Assembly (NCBI GenBank): GCA_000146855.1
Contig: GL405246.1
Span: 209,637-273,636 of the forward strand
Direction of reading: 5' to 3'
From: [Eubacterium] yurii subsp. margaretiae ATCC 43715
Lineage (GTDB): Bacteria; Bacillota; Clostridia; Peptostreptococcales; Filifactoraceae
Length of the DNA stretch: 64,000 bases
Shown here: piece by piece, positions 19,992 to 28,976 of the stretch
How positions within the stretch are numbered: position 1 is the stretch's first letter
Layout of the letters: every line of letters starts with the position of its first letter
Translations under genes and position numbers: made by a program
The notes under the pieces: generated by a model
What the model was told of the DNA's origin: nothing
What the model saw: the letters and a program-made list of their open reading frames with translations, nothing else
Databases searched by the model: none

Positions 19992-20319
19992 AATAAATTT
20001 TGGTATTAATTTACGAGCTTATAAATGATTTAATCTTGTTTCAATAAAATTAATCGTGGTATCTTTTAGTAATGCAAATATATAAATTTTATCTGTAGTT
20101 TATTGAATAAAAATATTTAGGTATAAACCATAATGTAAAAAGCGTGAAAACTTGATTTTATAAACAAAATTTTCAAATCTGAATTAATAGAATATGGCTA
20201 TAATGCTTAAATATAACTTATTATAAATATCGTAAAATATTTTTATTAGTAAATCTAATAAATTTATAGAAACTTTCTTTATTTTTTAAATAAATTTCAT
20301 TACAAATAGTGGAGCAATT
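19992..20319. other. Intergenic spacer between ECF gene and uvrA
   Basis: About 330 AT-rich bases upstream of uvrA. No gene and no LexA-type box was recognised. A GGAG at 20308-20311 serves uvrA. Confidence 0.4.
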
Positions 20320-23154
20320 ATGAACGACAAAATAATAATCAGAGGTGCAAATCAGCACAATCTTAAAAATATAAATCTTGAGATACCAAGAGATAAACTT
20401 GTGGTATTTACAGGACTTTCAGGCTCTGGTAAATCATCTCTTGCTTTTGACACCATATATGCGGAAGGTCAAAGGAGATATGTGGAGTCACTTTCTTCTT
20501 ATGCAAGACAGTTCTTAGGCAGACTTGACAAGCCGGATGTGGAGTATATCGAGGGGCTTTCTCCCGCTATATCCATAGACCAAAAGACTACATCAAATAA
20601 TCCACGTTCTACAGTGGGCACTGTAACGGAGATATATGACTACTTGAGGCTCCTTTTTTCAAATATAGGCATTCCTCACTGCCCTGAGTGCGGAAAAGAG
20701 ATAAGACAGATGAGCATACAGGAGATAGTGGACAAGGTGATGACTCTTGATGCAGGAACAAAAATACAAATCATATCACCTGTGGTAAGAGGCAAAAAGG
20801 GAAGTCACGAGAAACTCATTGAAAGTATCAAAAAAGATGGCTATATGAGGTTAAAGATTGATAATGTGGACTATACTGTCGAAGATGACATCAAGCTTGA
20901 AAAAAACAAAAAGCACGATATATCAATAGTAATAGACAGATTGATAATCAAAGAGAATCTGGAAAAAAGACTGGCAGACTCTATAGAAATAGCTTCTAAT
21001 CTTTCCAACGGCATAATAATAGTGGATGTAATAGGCGACAAACAGCTGACATACTCTACAAAACTTGCCTGTCCTGACCATGACATAGCTATGGGTGATC
21101 TTACTGCTGCTATGTTCTCGTTCAACAACCCTATGGGAGCTTGCCCTACCTGTCTTGGACTTGGTAGTTTGAACAAAATAGATGTGACACTGGTCATACC
21201 TGATGAAAATCTTTCGCTTAGACAGGGTGCAATAAGCGCATGGAACTCAACAGACTCTGCAAAGGAAGAGGGATATTATTTTAAGTCGATAGAAGCTCTT
21301 GCAAAAAAAGAAAAGGTCTCTATGGACATTCCGTATAAAGACTTGCCGGAAGACTTCAAACAGAAGTTGCTCTATGGGACAGATGAGGTCTTAAAATTCA
21401 CCTTTAACAGCAAATTTACCGATAGCGATAAGACTTACAAGTCAACATTTGAGGGAGTAATACCCAATCTTGAGAGGAGATTTGCAGAGTCCCCATCACA
21501 GCTTATAAGAGAAAAGATAGGTCAGTACATGGTGGAGCAGACTTGTCCTTCTTGTCATGGAGCAAGGCTTAAAAGTGAGATACTCTCAGTAACAGTAGGA
21601 GATTTGAATATATCTGAGGTTACAGATAAGTCCATATTGGATTTGATACAATATATCGAGGATTTGAAACTTACAAAAAAAGAAAGCATTATTGCAAAGG
21701 AGATACTCAAGGAGATAAAATCAAGGGCTACATTCTTAAAGGATGTAGGACTTGAATACCTAAGCCTATCAAGAAAGGCAGGTACTTTATCAGGAGGAGA
21801 GTCTCAGCGTATAAGACTGGCTACTCAAATAGGCTCGGCGCTTGTAGGGGTGCTATATGTACTTGATGAGCCGTCAATAGGTCTGCACCAAAGAGATAAT
21901 GAGAAATTGCTCAAATCGCTAAGAAACTTGACTGACATTGGAAACACCCTCATAGTAGTAGAGCATGACGAAGATACTATGAAAGAGGCCGACTATATAG
22001 TAGACATAGGGCCAAATGCCGGAGTATATGGTGGTGAAGTGGTAGCCTGCGGAACTCTCGAAGATATAAAAAAGGAAAAACGCTCAATTACAGGTCAATA
22101 TCTATCAGGAGTTCAAAAAATAGAGCTACCTGAGGAAAGAAGAAAATTAGACAAGGGCTTCATCACTATTAAAAAAGCATCAGAAAATAATTTAAAAAAC
22201 ATTGATGTAGACATTCCGCTTGGAGTATTTACCTGCGTTACAGGGGTGTCAGGTTCAGGTAAAAGCTCATTGATTAACGAGATACTTTTTAAAAATGCTA
22301 CGAATAAAATCTACAAGAGCAAGATGAAAACAGGTAGATGTGAAAGTATAGAGGGACTTGAAAACATAGACAAGGTCGTTGACATAGACCAGTCACCCAT
22401 AGGCAGGACACCAAGGTCAAATCCTGCGACATATACAGGTATATTCGACATAATAAGAGATGTCTTTGCAATGACTAAGGAGTCAAAGTCAAGGGGCTAC
22501 CAAAAGGGGAGATTCTCATTTAATGTAAAGGGCGGAAGATGCGAGGCTTGTAAGGGTGACGGTATAATAAAATTGGAAATGCACTTCTTGCCTGATGTAT
22601 ATGTGCCTTGCGAAGTATGTAATGCCAAGAGATACAACAGAGAGACCTTGCAGGTGACATACAGGGACAAAAATATTGCAGATGTCTTGGACATGGATGT
22701 CAAAACCGCTCTAGAATTTTTTGAAACTAATACAAGGATAAAAAGAAGACTTGAAACCTTAATGCAGGTAGGTCTGTCTTACATCAAACTCGGCCAGCCT
22801 TCTACTCAGCTTTCAGGGGGTGAGGCACAAAGGGTGAAACTTGCTACGGAGCTGAGCAAAATATCTACAGGCAACACTCTCTATATACTTGACGAGCCGA
22901 CTACAGGACTGCATATAGACGATGTCAAAAAGCTGATTGCGGTACTTCAAAGTCTGACGGACATGGGTAATACTGTCGTGGTCATAGAGCATAATTTGGA
23001 TGTGATAAAATCTTGTGATTATATCATAGACTTAGGACCATTTGGAGGTGACAAGGGCGGAGAAATCATAGCAAAGGGTACACCTGAGAAGGTGGCAAAG
23101 GTCAAAGAATCATTTACAGGACAGTTTTTAAAGCCATATCTTAAGAAAAAATAA
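20320..23154 (+). CDS. uvrA: UvrABC excinuclease subunit A
   Basis: This DNA-damage recognition ATPase of nucleotide-excision repair is full length at 944 residues. It has two ABC modules: the first Walker A is [14 protein letters not shown] near residue 31 and the second is [14 protein letters not shown] near residue 645. Two signature motifs read LSGGESQR and LSGGEAQR. Zinc modules are visible as [13 protein letters not shown] and CEACKGDG paired with CEVCNAKR. The [14 protein letters not shown] and [12 protein letters not shown] blocks are diagnostic. uvrB, usually adjacent, is not in the window. Confidence 0.99.
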   Translation: MNDKIIIRGANQHNLKNINLEIPRDKLVVFTGLSGSGKSSLAFDTIYAEGQRRYVESLSSYARQFLGRLDKPDVEYIEGLSPAISIDQKTTSNNPRSTVGTVTEIYDYLRLLFSNIGIPHCPECGKEIRQMSIQEIVDKVMTLDAGTKIQIISPVVRGKKGSHEKLIESIKKDGYMRLKIDNVDYTVEDDIKLEKNKKHDISIVIDRLIIKENLEKRLADSIEIASNLSNGIIIVDVIGDKQLTYSTKLACPDHDIAMGDLTAAMFSFNNPMGACPTCLGLGSLNKIDVTLVIPDENLSLRQGAISAWNSTDSAKEEGYYFKSIEALAKKEKVSMDIPYKDLPEDFKQKLLYGTDEVLKFTFNSKFTDSDKTYKSTFEGVIPNLERRFAESPSQLIREKIGQYMVEQTCPSCHGARLKSEILSVTVGDLNISEVTDKSILDLIQYIEDLKLTKKESIIAKEILKEIKSRATFLKDVGLEYLSLSRKAGTLSGGESQRIRLATQIGSALVGVLYVLDEPSIGLHQRDNEKLLKSLRNLTDIGNTLIVVEHDEDTMKEADYIVDIGPNAGVYGGEVVACGTLEDIKKEKRSITGQYLSGVQKIELPEERRKLDKGFITIKKASENNLKNIDVDIPLGVFTCVTGVSGSGKSSLINEILFKNATNKIYKSKMKTGRCESIEGLENIDKVVDIDQSPIGRTPRSNPATYTGIFDIIRDVFAMTKESKSRGYQKGRFSFNVKGGRCEACKGDGIIKLEMHFLPDVYVPCEVCNAKRYNRETLQVTYRDKNIADVLDMDVKTALEFFETNTRIKRRLETLMQVGLSYIKLGQPSTQLSGGEAQRVKLATELSKISTGNTLYILDEPTTGLHIDDVKKLIAVLQSLTDMGNTVVVIEHNLDVIKSCDYIIDLGPFGGDKGGEIIAKGTPEKVAKVKESFTGQFLKPYLKKK

Positions 23155-23174
23155 TATTATAAAATAAGAGAAAT

Positions 23175-23205
23175 AAAAAAAGGGGTCTACAATGACTCCT
23201 TTTTG
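23175..23205 (+). terminator. Terminator after uvrA
   Basis: AAAAAGGGGTC pairs with GACTCCTTTTT around TACAAT (one G-T pair), 20-50 bp after the uvrA stop. Confidence 0.85.
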
Positions 23206-23210
23206 CTTCT

Positions 23211-23326
23211 TATACTAAAAATTAATTAGATAGTCCCAAAATATATTAAATATGGCTTGTCCAAAACTACAAAAAATTATATTTCTATACGTTCAAATCC
23301 AACATTATAAATGATTATTAGTATTA
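23211..23326 (+). repeat. Dispersed roughly 117-bp intergenic repeat
   Basis: It starts TATACTAAAAATTAATTAGA and ends ATTATAAATGATTATTAGTATTA (split as ATTATAAATGATTA plus TTAGTATTA), 116 bp. It abuts a reversed copy of the short subtype. Confidence 0.82.
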
Positions 23327-23442
23327 TAGCATTATCAATTTAATTTATGAATAAAGTTCATCAAAATTTTTTAAAAAATTATGACTTCATTATATATGCT
23401 CTAAAAATAATTTATATATTATTTTATTAGATTTTAGTATTA
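23327..23442 (-). repeat. Dispersed intergenic repeat, short subtype, reversed
   Basis: Read on the minus strand from 23442 it begins TAATACTAAAATCTAATA, passes an ATTTTTTAAAAAATTTTGAT core followed by GAAC, and ends TTGATAATGCTA. It matches the 8389 copy. Confidence 0.7.
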
Positions 23443-23555
23443 CAATCCATATATTTATAATACTGCTTGTGTAGTCTACATATATATATTATTTAATTGA
23501 AATAATATATAATTTCTAACAAATTATAAATATTTCAGATTTAGACTATCAAAAA

Positions 23556-23726
23556 CTACAGCAATCCTTCAAGATTATTGTCATCATCATTTTTACTTAT
23601 ATCACAAGAACCTGAGTGACAATGACCGTTACATGATGAGCAGTCACCACCCTTGCCGTTTATTGAATAGTATATTGCAAGAGCTGTTATTGCAACGATT
23701 ATGGCTCCTATTACTATATTAACCAT
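23556..23726 (-). CDS. FeoB-associated Cys-rich membrane peptide
   Basis: This 56-residue protein has one N-terminal membrane helix (residues about 2-21) and a short tail with CSSCNGHCHSGSC (residues 29-41), which holds four Cys and two His. This layout is that of the small FeoB-associated proteins found beside ferrous-iron transporters. It has an AGGGGG ribosome site directly upstream of the ATG. No feoA or feoB is nearby in this window. The small size and the Cys/His cluster suggest metal binding at the membrane; the exact role is not established. Confidence 0.85.
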   Translation of the reverse strand: MVNIVIGAIIVAITALAIYYSINGKGGDCSSCNGHCHSGSCDISKNDDDNNLEGLL

Positions 23727-23890
23727 GATAAAACCCCCTTTTTAAAAATTATTTATGATTGATATTAATACCTGATTAATAAAAAAATATTCAGATACTA
23801 AAAAATTAATTCAAAAAATTAATTGTTAAAAAATTTTAAAAATGGAGCTCGTTAAAATTTAAATTGAATTTTTTAATGTAGTATTGCAAT

Positions 23891-24892
23891 CTATATTTCT
23901 GTTCTCCTTATATTTATAATCTCATTTTTATCCGGAATAGTCAGATAAAATCCATTTTTTTCACTCTTAGCTAAATATGAATGAAAACAGCTGTCTTCTA
24001 TCTTTAATAGTGAATATTTGTAATTTAAGTCATTATCTAAGTACATCAGACAATTATAACCATGAGATACACAATATAGTCCCTCATCTGTTTTTACAAC
24101 TCCTGACGGCATTAAACCAAGGTATAGTTCACCTAAGAGAGTCATCTTATTTGGAGTTAGCTTAAATATATAATTATATCCTGTTTGCACACTCTCATAA
24201 GTACCTTTTTCACCTACTTTCTTAGTAGCCTTACTTATAGCAAAAACTTCATCCTTATACTTAGCCAATGAACCATAAAAATTATTTCCAAGTTCTTTAA
24301 ACTCTTTTCTTGATACCACATAGACTATTATTTTGGAATACTCTCCACTAACTGAAGATAAGTATATATTCTCATCTTTATCTACTTCAATATCAGAAAT
24401 ATCAGCACGTTTACCAAAAGACTCAAGTATAGGCTCATATGATATATTTTCTAAAAAGTTAAAATTTTTATCCAAAATCTGAACTCTCTTATTATCAGAT
24501 TCCAACACAAAAATTTTATCATTTGATACAGCTATATCAGTGGGCTTTGAAATTTTTAAATTTCCACTTCCTAATTTCCCAATTGTTTTAATTATTTTAT
24601 TATTGTAATCCATGACTATTAGACGATCATAATCTCTATCAGCTATGATAACATCATTATCTCTACAAACCAAACCGCCGATACTCTTTGTATCAATATT
24701 TACATTCTTGGCAATATAGTCATTGGAATATTGTAATTTTAGTGCTGTGTAATTATCAAACGTATTATCAAATTCAACTTCTGTAAGCTCTTGTAAATAT
24801 CCTTCTGAAATATTAAAGCTTTTTTTGTTACAAGCAACAAAAGAACATAAAAGTAATAAAAATAATATTGGGATTGCAATTTTTTTATACAT
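23891..24892 (-). CDS. Beta-propeller lipoprotein (NHL/6-bladed type)
   Basis: This surface lipoprotein of 333 residues has a signal peptide ending in the lipobox FVAC (Cys21). The mature part holds repeated propeller blades of the form KPTDIAVSNDKIFVLESDN and NKRVQILDKNFNFL, where each blade gives an I-x-V-x-D-N-x-R-V-type strand pattern, as in NHL or 6-bladed propellers. Such proteins usually bind peptides or sugars; no enzyme residues can be assigned. It lies downstream (minus strand) of another secreted protein and may share its transcript across a 153-bp gap. Both are divergent from a BlaI/M56 sensor pair. Confidence 0.8.
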   Translation of the reverse strand: MYKKIAIPILFLLLLCSFVACNKKSFNISEGYLQELTEVEFDNTFDNYTALKLQYSNDYIAKNVNIDTKSIGGLVCRDNDVIIADRDYDRLIVMDYNNKIIKTIGKLGSGNLKISKPTDIAVSNDKIFVLESDNKRVQILDKNFNFLENISYEPILESFGKRADISDIEVDKDENIYLSSVSGEYSKIIVYVVSRKEFKELGNNFYGSLAKYKDEVFAISKATKKVGEKGTYESVQTGYNYIFKLTPNKMTLLGELYLGLMPSGVVKTDEGLYCVSHGYNCLMYLDNDLNYKYSLLKIEDSCFHSYLAKSEKNGFYLTIPDKNEIINIRRTEI

Positions 24893-25045
24893 AGTCCTCT
24901 CCTTTGTTAATATTATTAATAACTTATATAATTAGTTTATTTATATTCAAATAGAATTTATGCCTATTATTAATACTGATATTATATTTTTTACAAATAA
25001 ATTTGCATGTATCTTCACTTGCTAAATTAAACTTTAAAAACCAAA

Positions 25046-25699
25046 TCAAAATGTATCCCTAACAAACTTTGCCTCAAAGCCTACGACTCTTTTACCGTAG
25101 CCATAAAGAATCGGAGTCCAATTTTTTAATCCTCTGCGAGCTCTCATATATACGCTAAAATCATAGTGCTCATACACCGGATATACCTCTATATGACCAC
25201 GATATGGTACATTATTAAGTTTAAAAGATTTAGCAATATTTCTGCTTACTCTTTTGGAAGCATTAACTTGAAATCCCAGTAAATTTGACATTTCATTAAA
25301 ATCAATACTTCCTAAATCACTTATACTATTTTTCGCTGACTCACCTTCTGCGTCTAAAGCACTTACATACATTCCCTTATCAACTATTAGAATACTTTTA
25401 TTCACAGGATTTTGATAATCTGTTTCCTTTTGTATATTTCTAATAAGCACTTTTTTAGGAATGGATGTATATTTGCCCTTGTCTATATTAATCTTATCAT
25501 TCATTACTTCTACCTGCTTAGTTAAAAGTCCATCTTTATCCAAGTACCATCCTCTGTTTGCTTCCTCAGACATAGTAAGTTTGTAAAGTTTTCCCATAGT
25601 TTTTAACTCTTGAGCGTCATATATAAAAGAAGAATTTGCAAAGAGCATTGAACATAGCGAAACGACTAAAATAGAAACTAAGGCTTTTTTATTTAGCAT
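25046..25699 (-). CDS. Secreted protein of unknown function
   Basis: I do not recognise this 217-residue protein. It has a signal peptide (MLNKKALVSILVV onward, hydrophobic to about residue 25) and a mature domain rich in beta strands and aromatic residues. The C-terminal part contains YRGHIEVYPVYEHYDFSVY and ends GFEAKFVRDTF. There is no lipobox and no catalytic motif. ATG 25699 follows GGGAGGT. It is divergently transcribed from the blaI-like gene 331 bp away, so the sensor pair may control it; that is inference. Confidence 0.7.
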   Translation of the reverse strand: MLNKKALVSILVVSLCSMLFANSSFIYDAQELKTMGKLYKLTMSEEANRGWYLDKDGLLTKQVEVMNDKINIDKGKYTSIPKKVLIRNIQKETDYQNPVNKSILIVDKGMYVSALDAEGESAKNSISDLGSIDFNEMSNLLGFQVNASKRVSRNIAKSFKLNNVPYRGHIEVYPVYEHYDFSVYMRARRGLKNWTPILYGYGKRVVGFEAKFVRDTF

Positions 25700-26030
25700 A
25701 ATAAGACCTCCCATTTATTTGCAAGGTTTATTTATATGTAGGTTTAGTATATAAGAGCAATATTAAATAAAAGATATGACTTAAAATATCGTAATTTTAT
25801 TTCAAATTATAAAAAATATTATATGTAATTTACTATAGTTAAAGAATATCACATATACTTATAGGTTGTCAATAGTTTCTTAGACTTTTTTAGTCTTAGT
25901 ATTATATTATAATCTTTTATATACTATCTTATATGATAGCTGTAAAATAATATTGACTTTTCCTATATTTATTGCTAAGCTATAAATATAAAGTATTTTT
26001 ATATTTATATGAAAGGATGGTGAATAACTG
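25700..26030. promoter_or_regulatory. Divergent promoter region with candidate BlaI-type operators
   Basis: This 331-bp region separates the secreted-protein genes from blaI. Two short inverted repeats stand out: AGACT-N5-AGTCT at 25882-25896 and CTATC-N6-GATAG at 25924-25939. A TTGACT at 25953-25958 with TAAGCT 17 bp on could be the blaI promoter. Repressors of this family autoregulate through dyads in such regions. Neither dyad matches a published consensus known to me. Confidence 0.4.
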
Positions 26031-26423
26031 ATGAAAAAGACTCTACCTGCTCTTAGCTCTAAAGAAGAGCTTGTGATGTCAGTTCTTTGGAATGTAGATA
26101 GACCACTCACAGCTCTTGAAGTGTCCAAAGAGGATGAGAGATTGAATTTGAGTACTGTAAAGCAGGTTTTGCAAAAGCTGTTGAAGAAAAACTATGTTGA
26201 AGTAGCAGGAATTACTCATAGCGGAACTTCGATAGCAAGAAATTATAATTTTTTAATAAGTGCTGAAGAATATGCAGCAGACCAACTCCAAGCTATGCGT
26301 TTAACTGCTTTTAATTTCTCCACTCTCAACTTTGTAAATCATCTTATTGAGAAAGAAGAATGTGATGATATCTTAAGAGAAATGGAGCAAATTCTTAAAG
26401 AAAAGAAAAAGGAGGAAAAGTGA
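26031..26423 (+). CDS. BlaI/MecI/CopY-family transcriptional repressor
   Basis: This 130-residue winged-helix repressor has the DNA-binding N-terminal half with ELVMSVLWNVDRPLTALEV and LNLSTVKQVLQKLLKK (recognition helix), followed by a C-terminal dimerisation part. In BlaI/MecI systems, the membrane protease partner senses a signal, leading to repressor cleavage and derepression. Its stop overlaps the start of the M56 gene, so the pair is coupled. Genes under its control probably include itself and possibly the divergent secreted proteins. No beta-lactamase or penicillin-binding protein gene is nearby. Confidence 0.88.
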   Translation: MKKTLPALSSKEELVMSVLWNVDRPLTALEVSKEDERLNLSTVKQVLQKLLKKNYVEVAGITHSGTSIARNYNFLISAEEYAADQLQAMRLTAFNFSTLNFVNHLIEKEECDDILREMEQILKEKKKEEK

Positions 26424-27532
26424 ATATGTCATCTTCCTTAATATACACTAATGCTTTTTTCTTTACTTTCAGTGCTGTTATAATGTTATATCTGATAGAT
26501 AAGCCTGCACTGTTGACTTATAAAAATGGAATTCCTATTTTTAGCCTACTTGTTTTGATTTTGCTTAGACTGATAATTCCTGGTGAATTTTTCTTTACTA
26601 CAACAATTCCGTCCAAAAATATACTTACCTTCATCAATAATATTGAACAATTGAAAGTAGTAAGAGGATTTTTATTAATAGAAGCTGTGATTTTTATATG
26701 GTTTAGTATCTCGTCTGTGTTATTAATAAGAGTGATATGTAATCATAGACGATTTATGAAAGTCATATCTCTGCTCCCTCGTGTAAAAGAAAAAGAAGTA
26801 GTGGACATATTTTCTAATCTTTGTATGGAACAAAATCTGAGAAAAGTCCCTAAGTTAGTGCGATTTAATAGTTTTACAACCCCTACGATAGTCGGATTTA
26901 AGAATCCTATGATTATTATTCCAAACAGTCTGTCAAAAGACGAGATAAGATTTACCTTATTACATGAATTAGAGCATTATAAACATCATCACTTAATATT
27001 GAAAATGTTTGTAGAAATTGCTTTTATCTTGTATTGGTGGCATCCTCTTATGTGGATTTTGAAGATGTACTTTACACAAGCATTAGAATTGCAGGCTGAT
27101 GCATACGCTACTTCAACTTTGTCCAAAGAAGATACCTTTGCTTATACAAAAGCCTTAGTTAGTATAACAGGCAAGCAAAATCCAAAACAGACAGTATTTT
27201 CCATGGCGTTTGCAATAAATATGGGGTTTACAAATAAAAGAATATCGAGTTTAACTGATAGCATTAGAATAAAAAGACCAACTATAATACTCAAGCAAAA
27301 ACTAATGCTTCTTATTTTAGTTGCTATATTATTACTTTCAGCTTTTTTTACCTTTGAAGCGAGTCATATTGACTCTGAGGTGACAAAGGGGACTATTACA
27401 GTTAACTCATCAAATACATATTTTTTGGAAATCCAAGATGGGAAATATGAATTTTATATCAATGGAAATTATGTTTCAACAATGGAAAATATTCCGGAAT
27501 GGCTATCAGATTTTCCGATACATCATAGTTAA
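26420..27532 (+). CDS. M56 family membrane metallopeptidase sensor (BlaR1-like)
   Basis: This 370-residue protein has three N-terminal membrane helices, a zinc-protease loop with LLHELEHYKHHH (HExxH near residue 182), a downstream ELQADAYA segment, and a further membrane helix near residue 300. The outer C-terminal part is only about 55 residues, so the beta-lactam-binding sensor domain of BlaR1 is absent; the signal must be different. GGAGG precedes GTG 26420; ATG 26426 is an alternative. It is coupled to the upstream repressor. Confidence 0.87.
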   Translation: MNMSSSLIYTNAFFFTFSAVIMLYLIDKPALLTYKNGIPIFSLLVLILLRLIIPGEFFFTTTIPSKNILTFINNIEQLKVVRGFLLIEAVIFIWFSISSVLLIRVICNHRRFMKVISLLPRVKEKEVVDIFSNLCMEQNLRKVPKLVRFNSFTTPTIVGFKNPMIIIPNSLSKDEIRFTLLHELEHYKHHHLILKMFVEIAFILYWWHPLMWILKMYFTQALELQADAYATSTLSKEDTFAYTKALVSITGKQNPKQTVFSMAFAINMGFTNKRISSLTDSIRIKRPTIILKQKLMLLILVAILLLSAFFTFEASHIDSEVTKGTITVNSSNTYFLEIQDGKYEFYINGNYVSTMENIPEWLSDFPIHHS

Positions 27533-27597
27533 AATTTGAAAGATTGTTAATAAAAAACTTAGTTAAAATATTTGATTTTAAGAAAGGATGAAAAGCT

Positions 27598-27639
27598 ATG
27601 AAAAGATATGCAAAATTTTTAGTTATTTTGTACAAATAA
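27598..27639 (+). CDS. Very short peptide after the sensor gene (leader or truncated remnant)
   Basis: An ATG with a good ribosome site (AAGAAAGGATG) opens a 13-residue frame, MKRYAKFLVILYK, which looks like the start of a signal peptide and ends at a TAA. It may be the stub of a deleted secreted-protein gene of this operon, or a functional micropeptide. No continuation in other frames was recognised before the terminator. Confidence 0.3.
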   Translation: MKRYAKFLVILYK

Positions 27640-27642
27640 GTA

Positions 27643-27674
27643 CAAAAAAAACAGCCATAAAGATTTATGACTGT
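27643..27674 (-). terminator. Terminator of the coiled-coil protein gene (minus)
   Basis: ACAGCCATAAA at 27651-27661 pairs with TTTATGACTGT ending at 27674 (one mismatch). Eight A precede it on the plus strand, giving a T8 run for minus-strand transcripts; it could also stop the M56 transcript weakly. Confidence 0.8.
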
Positions 27675-27691
27675 AAAAATCCTATAATTTT

Positions 27692-28171
27692 TTAATTTTT
27701 TTTGCTGATGATTTGCATTGCATGGTCAAAAACAGTATCTTCTCCACTGCCATAAGGCATAGTAAGTAATTTGGAGTCGATTTTTTGGAGCATTTCCTCT
27801 GCTTCTTTTCTGTTTTGGGATTCGTCGAGCAATTTGAAGGCACTTTGAATTTTATGATTTACTACTGAGGCGTCATTGAGCATCTCAGGGTAGTTGAAGT
27901 TAAGGAAGTCGACTTGCGCTCTTGATATTTCTTCGCCTCTTGCTATTCTTGCGGCGATTGACAAGGCTCTCATCTTTTCCAAAGACTCAGCATACTCCTT
28001 TGACTGCTTGTCTGTTGCATTTTTTTGCTCATTGGCGTTTTTGGATTTTTCTTCAAAATCAATCTTTCTTTGACTTTTCAGCTTAAAATCCTTCATCATC
28101 TCATAATGTCTTTGCAAAAATGCAAATTTGTCGTCTTCTTTTTTGCTCTCCAATACATCTTGTATTCTCAT
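27692..28171 (-). CDS. Coiled-coil protein of unknown function
   Basis: This is an unrecognised soluble protein of 159 residues. It is highly charged and helical, with a probable coiled coil at residues about 25-75 and a segment ARIARGEEISRAQVDFLNFN in the middle that resembles helical repeats of other clostridial hypothetical proteins. There is no signal or membrane segment. It has a strong ribosome site (AGGAGGTG) and its own promoter and terminator, so it is a genuine monocistronic gene. Confidence 0.7.
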   Translation of the reverse strand: MRIQDVLESKKEDDKFAFLQRHYEMMKDFKLKSQRKIDFEEKSKNANEQKNATDKQSKEYAESLEKMRALSIAARIARGEEISRAQVDFLNFNYPEMLNDASVVNHKIQSAFKLLDESQNRKEAEEMLQKIDSKLLTMPYGSGEDTVFDHAMQIISKKN

Positions 28172-28694
28172 ATCACACCTCCTATGTGAAATAAAAAGTA
28201 TAGGACTTATTATACATTATCTTCGGTATAAAATCAATTAATATTTAGACAAAAACTAAGATAAAATAGGTATAAGTACCTATAAGCCTTACCCTATTAT
28301 TGAAGAATTGACATCTGCGGAATATTTCATATAAAATACCAATGGAAAAAGAAATTTCAAAATAAATTCATATATTTCTTCTCTTATATGCATTAATATT
28401 AGTAAATAAAATATGTATTATTTTTTTGATATAATTAAGCTTAGGCTGATATAATTGAAAGTGTAGGTTTTTTTAATATAATGATGTAAAAATAATATAA
28501 GAGGTATGATGGTGCTGTTATAATATCCTACATAATATTTAGAAAAAAATAAAATTTTTTTTCTTTAAATTATGTATTTTAAAAATCTATATTTTAATTA
28601 CTGGTATTATATTTTGGTACTAACTTATATTTAAAATAGCTTTTGTAAAAATAGCCTACGATTTATAATAATTCAATAGTTTGGGAGGTTTATT
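28172..28694. other. Intergenic spacer with a perfect small dyad
   Basis: About 520 AT-rich bases without a gene. It holds the minus-strand promoter at 28209-28237 and a perfect dyad ATAGGTA-TAAG-TACCTAT at 28266-28283, about 30 bp upstream of that promoter, which could be an operator. The rest shows nothing recognisable. Confidence 0.45.
28209..28237 (-). promoter_or_regulatory. Sigma-A promoter of the coiled-coil protein gene
   Basis: On the minus strand, TTGATT (28232-28237), 17 bp, then TATAAT (28209-28214), about 30 bp before the ribosome site. Confidence 0.8.
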
Positions 28695-28961
28695 ATGGGA
28701 ATTGCTGCATTAGTAGTGGGAATTGCTTCATTGGTGTTATTTGTATTTTTTGGCGGTGTGTTTAACTGGATGGTTTTGCCAATATCTATAGTAGGGATAA
28801 TATTAGGTGCATTGGCTAGGAAGGATCCTGAAACTAAAACTATGGGTACAGTGGGACTTATCTGCTCGATAATAACATTAGTATTGACTGTTTTAACTTA
28901 TATTGCTTGTCTTGCTTGCTTTAGCGGTATAGCCGGTGGTATAAATACTTTTTTTAAATAG
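28695..28961 (+). CDS. Small DUF4190-like membrane protein
   Basis: This 88-residue protein has two or three hydrophobic helices separated by a short charged turn (ARKDPETKTMGTVG), the common DUF4190 layout in which the loop lies between Gly-rich helices. The function is unknown. A GGGAGG ribosome site precedes the ATG. It lies 15 bp before the Lgt-family gene, so the two are very likely an operon. Confidence 0.75.
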   Translation: MGIAALVVGIASLVLFVFFGGVFNWMVLPISIVGIILGALARKDPETKTMGTVGLICSIITLVLTVLTYIACLACFSGIAGGINTFFK

Positions 28962-28976
28962 CAATTAGGGGATGGT

